From Actinomycetota bacterium (GTDB taxonomy: Bacteria > Actinomycetota > CADDZG01 > JAHWKV01 > JAOPZY01), in NCBI GenBank assembly GCA_025963875.1, contig JAOPZY010000062.1:1-36160 (forward strand): a stretch of 36,160 nucleotides of DNA, written 5' to 3'. Positions within the stretch are counted from its first letter, which is position 1. The number at the start of each line of letters is the position of its first letter. Under the pieces are notes generated by a model. It saw only the letters and a list, made by a program, of their open reading frames with translations, did not search any database and was not told the origin of the DNA. This document shows, one piece after another, positions 17,950 through 23,662 of this stretch. The translations under genes and the position numbers were made by a program.

Positions 17950-19269
17950 TCACGCTGGTGCCGGCGCCACGAGCATCGGGTCGAAGATCGTCGGCTTGTG
18001 GACCTCGGTCGAGACCGCGACCAGCGCCGTCTCCAGCAGCCGGCGGCGCCAGGCCCGCTCGGCTTCGGGATCGAGGCTGGGGTCCCCGGCGGGGAAGGGG
18101 ATGCCCCGCGTCGGCACGATGCGCGGCGCGCCCACCCTCGCCGCGATGGGCACGAGGTTCACCAGCAGGGCGGTGGGGATCCCGGCCCGCTCCAGCTCCT
18201 TCGCAAGCGTTGACCCGCAACGCGTCCCGGTCCCTCACGTGGCGGTCAGGATCGCCGCCTGGACGCCGGCACGGCGAAGCTCCGCTGCCCACTCGACACC
18301 GAAATGCGTGGCGTCGGCAACGCCGGTCCCGTTGCCGGCGGTGACGAGGTAGTCCGGGTGCAGGGCCTTGATCTCCCCGGACGCCTCCATCTCCCGGGCG
18401 ACGTCGAGGGGCAGCAGGCGGTTGGGGTCGGCGTTGGCGACCACGGTCGAGAAGCCGCCGTGGACGGACTGGAACTCGCCGGCGGCCATGGTGTCCCGGC
18501 CGGTGAGGGGGTAGCGGAACCAGTGCTTGGCCCGGGCGGATTCGAGGCGGTCGGGGTTGCCGAAGGGCACGAGCGCCCCCTCGGTGAGGATCGCCACGAC
18601 GGCTTCCCGGGGGTCGGCGATGGGGGCCGCGGGGGCCACGTGGCCGAAGTCGGGGAGCTTGATCTCGGTCGTCTTGCCGCCGGCGAGCCGGGACAGCGCC
18701 AGCAGCACGGCGCGCTGCGCCGCCGTGAGGGGGGCCAGCGAGTTGCGCCGGGCGCCGGCAGATGCACCGCCGATGACGCCTTCCGCCTCGCCGGGCGTCC
18801 CGCCCTTGGCCAGGACCGCCGCGGCGGCGGCCATCTTCGTCAGGGCGTCGCCCATGTGCCGCGCCGCGTCGCCCGAGTTGACTGCGACCGCCGGGGCCAC
18901 CTCGGGCACCCCCGGGTTCGACGGGTCCATGGCGGCGAGCGCGGGGATGCCGGCCGCCGACGCCGCGGCCGCCACCCTGGCGCAGGCGATGCCGTAGCGG
19001 CCGCTCCCGAAGGCGGGGCCCGCGATCAGCAGTTCGGCGCCGGCCTCGGTGGCCAGGGCGAGGATCTCGGCGGGGGCGTTGCGCTCGGACGCCGCATAGT
19101 CGTCGCCGCAGTACACGGTGGCCACCAGTTCGTGGCCCTCCGCCGCCAGGGCTGCGGCGAGCTTGCGCCCGGGCCCGACGGCCCCCTCGCGCGATGCGGG
19201 CAGGGTGGACGCCTTGTCCTCCCCGCCGATGCCCGCGAAGAACTGGTTGATGTAGTGGACGACCTTCAT
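17950..19269 (-). CDS. grdB: Glycine/sarcosine/betaine reductase protein B, selenoprotein subunit (in-frame UGA)
   Basis: GrdB is the substrate-activating selenoprotein of protein B. The ORF track splits it: one ORF stops at 18235 after VQAAILTAT, another starts downstream at MNLVPIAARVGAPRIVP. Reading the TGA at 18235-18237 as selenocysteine gives a single 439-residue protein with Sec345, close to the clostridial position (about 350). The N-terminus KVVHYINQFFAGIGGEDKA is characteristic, as are VVGPG-like GAVGPGRKLAAAL, VYCGDDY, GPAFGSGRYGIACA, ALVPFGNPDRLES, and the tail RRRLLETALVAVSTEVHKPTIFD. After Sec the sequence is U-GTGTRCGSTL; as I recall, clostridial proteins have UGTCTRCGAT, so the Cys at Sec+3 is Gly here while the Cys at Sec+6 is kept. 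A stable hairpin follows the UGA. The start overlaps the grdE stop (ATGA). Confidence 0.95.
18207..18223 (-). promoter_or_regulatory. Candidate SECIS hairpin for grdB
   Basis: On the minus strand, 12 to 28 bases after the UGA at 18237-18235, GCGTTG-CGGGT-CAACGC forms a perfect six-pair stem with a five-base loop. Distance, size and a G/U-containing loop fit a bacterial SECIS recognised by SelB. It is a cleaner hairpin than the grdA one. Confidence 0.65.
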
Positions 19270-20552
19270 TCGCTCACCATGTCCGCTCCCGACGCTGTCA
19301 GCTTTCCCCATCCGAGCGGGCTCAACGCCGCGACGATGACCGCGGTGGGCACCTCCATCGCCGCCGAGGCGTCGACGTCGAGGAGGGCGAAGCGCTCGGC
19401 GCCGTAGGCCTTCTCCACCGCCGGGAGCTGGAGTCGCTCGTCGTAGTTGCCGGTCGAGACCATGGCCGTGGCGGTCGAGGGCGGGGAGACGAGCGGCGGC
19501 GCGTTCCCGTCGGGGCCGGACATTTCGGAGAAGAGCCCCACCCCCAAGATCCCGACCTCCTCCAGCGCATCCATCTTCAGCGAATTGTCGGAGTCGGCGT
19601 TGCCCCCGCCCTCCTTCGTGATGATGGCGGCGTCCCAGCCGAGGGCGGCGCACAGCCGGGCGGTATGGGCGGCGGTCAGCTCCTTCGCCGCCTGGTCGAC
19701 CGGCTCCGGCGACAGGATCAGCCCGGCGAACTCCAGCGTTGCCGTGTCGGCGGCGCGCAGGGCCGCGACGACCGGGTTGTTCTGGTGGACGTAGGTGGGA
19801 TTGCGGAGGGCCGGGTGCCCGTACTGGCCGCTCACGATCGCCCCGTCGTCGATTTCGCAGGCGTCGATCGCCACCGGCGGGGACCCCGCCAGGCTGTGGC
19901 CGTAGAAGAAGACGTCCTTGAAGGCGCCCTGCGTCTGCAGGTTGGTGATCGCCCCGACCCTCGGCAGCGGGCCCTGGCCGCTGCGGGGGCCGGGCGTCGC
20001 AATCTCTTCGACCTCGTCCGGCGGCGCGCCGGCCGCGGCAGTGGCGTCGGCGAGGCGGGCCGCCACCCTCAGCATCCCCCGGCGCAGGGCGGCGTCGACG
20101 TTCTCCCACGCGGCGCCCTCGGCGGGCTCGAACTCGACGACGAGGTTGTGGGTGAGGCCCAGCGGCGACAGCTCGGCGGCCGGGCCGGACATCTCGACCA
20201 GCGCCTCCTGCGCCCTGGGCAGGAAGCCGGCGGCCACGACGGCGGCGCCGCGCAGCACATGGGTCTCGCCCCGCCCCTGGACCTTGGCGGGGGAGACGAA
20301 GCCCGGGAAGGCGCCCCCTTTTGGACCCTTGGACCTGGGCTCGACCGCGTCGAGCACCTTGACGATGCGGGCGCTGTCGCCGGGCGACACCCAGCTCAAC
20401 CGCACCGAGGTGAGGGCCGGGTCGGCCACCAAGGCCTCGAGCTCGGGCCTCGACGCGCTGAGCGTGCCTGCCTCGAACCCCGTTGCGTCGCCGAAGCCGA
20501 CCGCCGTCACCCGGTGAATGAGGCGCCGGAGTGCAACAGGGCTGGGCACCAT
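19266..20552 (-). CDS. grdE: GrdE/GrdG-like subunit of reductase protein B, lacking the pyruvoyl Cys
   Basis: In clostridia this is a proprotein cut before a Cys (residue 242), which becomes the pyruvoyl group that binds the amino group of the substrate. The 428 residues here match the family: PGFVSPAKVQGRGETHVLRGAAVV near 80, GITN-like VGAITNLQTQG, FFYGHSLAGSPPVAIDACEI, DDGAIVSGQYGHPALRNPTY, HQNNPVVAAL, then DAAIITKEGGGNADSD. As I recall, clostridial proteins read GAIVSDNCVSACDKNTTYVHQNNP, which puts the cleavage Cys opposite Ala248 here; the other Cys of that stretch is Tyr. The proprotein may therefore not be cut, and Schiff-base substrate binding may be absent. ATG 20552 is the chosen start (ATG 20561 also possible); no clear ribosome binding site. 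It heads the operon and overlaps grdB. Confidence 0.9.
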   Translation of the reverse strand: MVPSPVALRRLIHRVTAVGFGDATGFEAGTLSASRPELEALVADPALTSVRLSWVSPGDSARIVKVLDAVEPRSKGPKGGAFPGFVSPAKVQGRGETHVLRGAAVVAAGFLPRAQEALVEMSGPAAELSPLGLTHNLVVEFEPAEGAAWENVDAALRRGMLRVAARLADATAAAGAPPDEVEEIATPGPRSGQGPLPRVGAITNLQTQGAFKDVFFYGHSLAGSPPVAIDACEIDDGAIVSGQYGHPALRNPTYVHQNNPVVAALRAADTATLEFAGLILSPEPVDQAAKELTAAHTARLCAALGWDAAIITKEGGGNADSDNSLKMDALEEVGILGVGLFSEMSGPDGNAPPLVSPPSTATAMVSTGNYDERLQLPAVEKAYGAERFALLDVDASAAMEVPTAVIVAALSPLGWGKLTASGADMVSE

Positions 20553-20622
20553 GGAAACCATCTGGAAATGGTATCGCGCCGGACGCTTGGGCCGGATGTG
20601 CCGTTTCTCGGCGAGGCATGGG

Positions 20623-20628
20623 TAGACT
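20623..20628 (+). promoter_or_regulatory. Probable -10 box (TAGACT) of a leaderless promoter for the URO-D-family gene
   Basis: GGTAGACTG lies so that transcription would begin at or just before ATG 20637, and there is no Shine-Dalgarno sequence. No convincing -35 hexamer is seen. The same 9-mer occurs just before the kinase start at 25839. The remainder of the 84-bp spacer must also hold the leftward grdE promoter, which I cannot define. Confidence 0.35.
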
Positions 20629-20636
20629 GCGCGGCA

Positions 20637-21629
20637 ATGGATTCTGTGACCCGGCTCAAGACCGCCATCGCCCTCGAGAAACCCGACCGGCCGCCGTTCA
20701 CGCTGTGGGGGCACACCTTCAAGGAGGAGTGGAACCCCCAAGAGCTCGCGGCGATCACGGTGCAGCGGGCACGCCGCTACCGGCTCGACTTCGTCAAGCT
20801 CCAGCCCCGGGCAACCTTCTTCGCCGAGGCCTACGGCTCCCAGTACCAGCCCTCGGGCAGCGAAGAGGAGCACCCGACCCTCACCCGGGCCGGGGTCGAG
20901 ACGCTCGAGGACTGGGCGAAGCTCCCCGAGGTCGATGCCTCCCATCCGGCCTTCGCCGACCAGGTCGAGGCCCTCCGCCTGACCGTGGCGGAGCTCGGCG
21001 ACAAGATCCCCGTCATCCAGACGGTCTTCTCACCGCTCACGGTAGCCGGCCATCTCATCGGCAAGGACCCCGAGGGGGTTGTGAAGATGCTCCTCGACCA
21101 CCCGGATCTCCTCGGCCCCGCGCTCGCACGGATCGCCCGTGGCCTTGCCAGTTTCTCGACGGCATCGGTCAAGGCCGGGGGAGTGGGTGTCTTCTTCGCC
21201 ATCTCGGGTTACGCCTCGGCCGACATGCTGTCGGAGGAGGACTACCGCCGCCTCGCCCTCGGCCACGACCTGTCGGTCATCGAGTTGCTCCCGGAGGACG
21301 CCTGGTTCAACGTGGCCCACCTCTGCGGTTCCCGCCTGCACTTCGACATCGCCAAGGCGCTCGGGCTGCAGGCGGTGAGCTGGGACGTGTACCAGCCCGG
21401 CAACCCCACCCTGGCGGAGGGCCGTGACCACACCGGCATGGCCGCCATGGGGGGGCTGCGCCAGAAGACCACCCTGGTCAAGGCGACCCCGAAGGAGGTC
21501 ATCGCCGAGGGCCAGGCCGCCCTGGAGGGCACCGATGGCCGCGGCGTGATCCTCGCTCCCGGCTGCTCGATCGACGTCCACGCCGGCGACGACAACCTCT
21601 CCGCAGTGAAAGAGGTAGTCGCGGCGTGA
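20637..21629 (+). CDS. URO-D family protein with methyltransferase-type zinc triad
   Basis: A 330-residue uroporphyrinogen-decarboxylase-fold protein. It resembles the corrinoid/coenzyme M methyltransferase branch (MtaA, MtbA, CmuA) and related proteins rather than heme-pathway HemE. HemE's N-terminal RQAGR motif is absent; the sequence starts MDSVTRLKTAIALEKPDRPPF. The ligand pattern H-x-C-x(79)-C (NVAHLCGSRL and LAPGCSIDV) fits the zinc site of MtbA, where the spacing is about 76 residues. It may transfer methyl groups to or from a corrinoid or thiol acceptor; the actual partner is unknown and no corrinoid protein gene is in the window. It is divergent from grdE, which suggests a role beside the reductase, for example handling a methylated amine substrate or product. 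The GTGA overlap links it to the VOC gene. Confidence 0.85.
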   Translation: MDSVTRLKTAIALEKPDRPPFTLWGHTFKEEWNPQELAAITVQRARRYRLDFVKLQPRATFFAEAYGSQYQPSGSEEEHPTLTRAGVETLEDWAKLPEVDASHPAFADQVEALRLTVAELGDKIPVIQTVFSPLTVAGHLIGKDPEGVVKMLLDHPDLLGPALARIARGLASFSTASVKAGGVGVFFAISGYASADMLSEEDYRRLALGHDLSVIELLPEDAWFNVAHLCGSRLHFDIAKALGLQAVSWDVYQPGNPTLAEGRDHTGMAAMGGLRQKTTLVKATPKEVIAEGQAALEGTDGRGVILAPGCSIDVHAGDDNLSAVKEVVAA

Positions 21630-22030
21630 AGCCGGTGGCCGGGCTGGCCGAGATCGTGCTCTGGACCCACGACATGGACCGCTCACTCGCCTTCTACCGG
21701 GATCTGTTCGGCCTCGAGGTCATCTCACCGCCGGACTTCCCCAAGCTCTTTCTCTCCGCGGGGACCGGTCCCGGCGGCATCCCGGAGATGATCGTCCTCA
21801 TGCCCCACCCCGAGCCGGGGGGAACCTTCCCGGCCCCCAAGCCCGAGCGGGTGCTGCACCACATGGCCTTCGCGGTCGACCCCGGTGCCTACGACGATCT
21901 CGAGACCCGGTGCCGGGCAGCCGGCCTGGAGGTCCGCCAGGGCATCCACCCGGTCCTCAAGGGCGTGCGGACCTTCTACGTCGACGACCCCGAGGGCAAC
22001 GAGGTGGAGATCATCGCCCTGGAGGCCTGA
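21626..22030 (+). CDS. VOC family protein (glyoxalase/dioxygenase fold)
   Basis: A 134-residue vicinal-oxygen-chelate protein with two beta-alpha-beta-beta-beta modules: AEIVLWTHDMDRSLAFYRDLFGLEV at the N-terminus and HHMAFAVDPGAYDDLETRCRAAGLEV in the second half. RTFYVDDPEGNEVEIIALE closes the domain with the usual metal-binding Glu. Likely metal ligands are a residue in the first strand, His of VLHHMAF and Glu of EVEII. Members isomerise, open or oxidise small molecules, or bind drugs; the substrate cannot be named. The GTG start overlaps the stop of the URO-D gene, so the two are made together and may act in the same route. Confidence 0.9.
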   Translation: MKPVAGLAEIVLWTHDMDRSLAFYRDLFGLEVISPPDFPKLFLSAGTGPGGIPEMIVLMPHPEPGGTFPAPKPERVLHHMAFAVDPGAYDDLETRCRAAGLEVRQGIHPVLKGVRTFYVDDPEGNEVEIIALEA

Positions 22031-22058
22031 GCCCGGGCTGGCGCTGGCCCTGGCCGGG

Positions 22059-22107
22059 GTAGTTTCCGTCAAAAAGCGTCCGTAGAGCCCTTTTTGACGG
22101 AATCTAC
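22059..22107. terminator. Bidirectional terminator-like hairpin between convergent genes
   Basis: TTCCGTCAAAAAG (22064-22076) pairs perfectly with CTTTTTGACGGAA (22090-22102), with a 13-base loop; four more pairs extend the stem after one mismatch. A-run and T-run arms between the ends of two converging genes (VOC ends 22030, S51 ends 22132) fit a two-way intrinsic terminator. The loop sequence CCGTAGA is complementary to TCTACGG just outside the stem (22103-22109), so an alternative fold exists. Confidence 0.7.
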
Positions 22108-22131
22108 GGCAGTCGCACGTGCGACGGAGCG

Positions 22132-22872
22132 TCAGGGACGCAGTTCCAGGTCGAAGTGCTCCCCCGTCCCCACGACGAAGGGATCGGCTCCCGGCGGCTG
22201 CACCGTAGCGGTTCCCCGGCCCCGGACCTCCCAGTGCGCCCCGTCGCCGACGACCGCCGTGTCCTCGTCGACCCCGAGGAAGGCGCAGCCCTCCGGCGCC
22301 GCGGCAAGCATCATGGCCTGCGCTCCGGGGCGCCATCGCTCCACGGCGTCCCAGTGGGGGCCGAAGAGAGCCCGGAACCATCCCAGTCCGGGCACCCACA
22401 TTCGCTCCGGCGACCCGCCTCTGGCCGCAGCCGGGTCGAAGGTCAACGTGCCGAGAAAGGCGATGCCGGCGCTGGCCCCGGCCAGGGCGCAGCCGTCCCC
22501 GACGGCGGCAGTCACCGCCTCCCAGAAGGGCGTCTCCCGCAGTGTCCGGGCGAGATGGGCGGGGTTGCCTCCCGAGAAGAAGATGAGCGACGCCCCCGCC
22601 ACCTCGGCCGCCACCTCGGGCCGGAAGGCGTCCGCCCGGACCTTCAGATCCACGACCGCCGGCTCCAGGCCCAGCTTCCGGTAGTGCGAGAGCCCCATTG
22701 AACCCCACCGCCAGAAGACGTCGTCGCCCTCGGGGGCCGACGCCGTGGGGACGACCAGCACCCGGTCGTCCCGCCCGCTCGCCGACGAGGCCAGCCACTT
22801 GTCGACCGGCTCCGCCCAGGGCAGGAACTCTCCCGACCCGAACAGCCCGTAACGTTCCCGAAGTGGCAGCAA
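22132..22872 (-). CDS. Peptidase S51/cyanophycinase-like protein
   Basis: A 246-residue class I glutamine-amidotransferase-like fold serine hydrolase of the S51 family, which includes dipeptidase E and cyanophycinase. Seen: GLFGSGEFLPWAEPVD at the start, RVLVVPTASAPEG after the first strand, SLIFFSGGNPAHLARTL near residue 95, and the nucleophile elbow LAGASAGIAFLG with Ser134. VDEDTAVVGDGAHWEVRG forms the usual C-terminal sheet. It probably cleaves an aspartyl or cyanophycin-like peptide, or another amide; no cyanophycin synthetase gene is in the window. The start is uncertain: TTG 22872 is the only listed option, with no ribosome binding site, and homology begins near residue 9. It follows the DUF3052-like gene with 7 bp between them. 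Confidence 0.88.
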   Translation of the reverse strand: MLPLRERYGLFGSGEFLPWAEPVDKWLASSASGRDDRVLVVPTASAPEGDDVFWRWGSMGLSHYRKLGLEPAVVDLKVRADAFRPEVAAEVAGASLIFFSGGNPAHLARTLRETPFWEAVTAAVGDGCALAGASAGIAFLGTLTFDPAAARGGSPERMWVPGLGWFRALFGPHWDAVERWRPGAQAMMLAAAPEGCAFLGVDEDTAVVGDGAHWEVRGRGTATVQPPGADPFVVGTGEHFDLELRP

Positions 22873-22879
22873 GAGAAGG

Positions 22880-23593
22880 TTAGGGATCCAGCGCGCGCCG
22901 GCGCGCGCTGGATCCCTCAGTTCGGGCTGGCGGCCGGCGAGCGACGGGGATGACGAACTTCTCGGCCGTCAGTGCCGCCGAGAAGGCCACCACCTTGGTG
23001 TCGACGAGGCCCGCTGCCCGGCCGGCGTCGAGGACCTCCATCTCGGTGATGTCGGGGTTTCCCTTGGGGCGCAGCACCCAGAGGGCGCCGTCGGGCTTCA
23101 GGTGGTGCTGGAGCGCGGTCAGCTTCGCCAGCGCTGCCCGCTCGGGGGCCCCGACGAAGATCAGGTCGCAGTCCTGCGGCAACCCCTCCGCAACCTCGGC
23201 CCGCTGGGCGAGCTGCGCCCGGAACCCGTCGTCGTCGACATCGACGAGCGCCACCCTCATGCCGGGCTTGACGCCGAGCTTGTCGATCAACGGCTTGGGC
23301 TGGGTGATGGCCTTCAACCACTTGGGTGCCTTGGCGCCGAGCTCGAATGAGGCGACGGCCCCGGGGAAGGTCACCGACATCCAGCCATCCGAGGCCGAGA
23401 TGGCCGAAATCTCCTTGAACGGGATCGCCAGACGGAACCCGCCCCGGAAGACGAGCGTCTCCGTTTCGAGATGCGCGTTTCCTTCGGACTCCCGAACGGA
23501 CTCCCGGCTGGATTCCCCGACGGACTCCCGGCTGGATTCCCCGCTGGACTCCCGACCCTCGAGCCGGACGGTGCAGCGCACCTGGTCCCCCAT
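22880..23593 (-). CDS. DUF3052-like protein with repeat-derived insert
   Basis: A 237-residue cytoplasmic protein of unknown function. After a short start (MGDQVRCTVRLEG) comes an insert of Glu/Ser/Arg repeats (ESSGESSRESVGESSRESVR) made by 24-bp DNA repeats. A domain then runs ETETLVFRGGFRLAIPFKEI, SDGWMSVTFPGAVASFELG, and a Rossmann-like C-terminal part, KLGVKPGMRVALVDVDDDGF, CDLIFVGAPERAALAKL, LKPDGALWVLRPKGNPDIT and AGLVDTKVVAFSAALTAEKFVIP. The C-terminal half matches the actinobacterial DUF3052 pattern from memory. The ATG 23593 is chosen because the ORF track's extension upstream is antisense to the DUF6049 gene. Its last ten codons lie in a perfect palindrome. Divergent from the DUF6049 gene across 69 bp. 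Confidence 0.75.
   Translation of the reverse strand: MGDQVRCTVRLEGRESSGESSRESVGESSRESVRESEGNAHLETETLVFRGGFRLAIPFKEISAISASDGWMSVTFPGAVASFELGAKAPKWLKAITQPKPLIDKLGVKPGMRVALVDVDDDGFRAQLAQRAEVAEGLPQDCDLIFVGAPERAALAKLTALQHHLKPDGALWVLRPKGNPDITEMEVLDAGRAAGLVDTKVVAFSAALTAEKFVIPVARRPPARTEGSSARRRALDP
22882..22917. repeat. Perfect 36-bp palindrome at the end of the DUF3052-like gene
   Basis: Two 18-bp arms, AGGGATCCAGCGCGCGCC and its exact complement, meet with no spacer. It begins within the TAA stop codon of the leftward gene and encodes the last residues SSARRRALDP. A very stable hairpin at a gene end could terminate transcription or protect the 3' end, but no T-run follows. The S51 gene starts just beyond it. 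Confidence 0.85.
23486..23554 (-). repeat. 24-bp tandem repeat inside the DUF3052-like gene
   Basis: Two units, 23495-23518 and 23519-23542, are identical except for one base, with degenerate partial units on both sides. In frame they encode GESSRESV twice. Because 24 is a multiple of three, copy-number change would keep the frame. Confidence 0.85.
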
Positions 23594-23662
23594 GGCCCGA
23601 AGTGTACCGCCGGCTGTGAACGCTCCGGCCTGGCGGGGCCCTGCGGAGATATCCTCCGGAAG

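Noticed and set aside
17950-17952. Second selenocysteine in grdB at the final TGA
   Set aside because: Family length is reached there, grdC starts 8 bp later, and the readthrough sequence is not conserved-looking.
17950-18235. grdB as a pseudogene broken by a stop codon
   Set aside because: Homology continues on both sides in one frame, the UGA is at the family's Sec position and a SECIS-like hairpin follows.
15988-19269. Reassigned genetic code with UGA as a sense codon
   Set aside because: TGA is used as the normal stop in many overlaps here (malQ, purD, purE, purB, the sigma gene and others).
20637-21629. HemE, uroporphyrinogen decarboxylase of heme synthesis
   Set aside because: The N-terminal arginine motif of HemE is absent and a methyltransferase-type H-x-C...C site is present.
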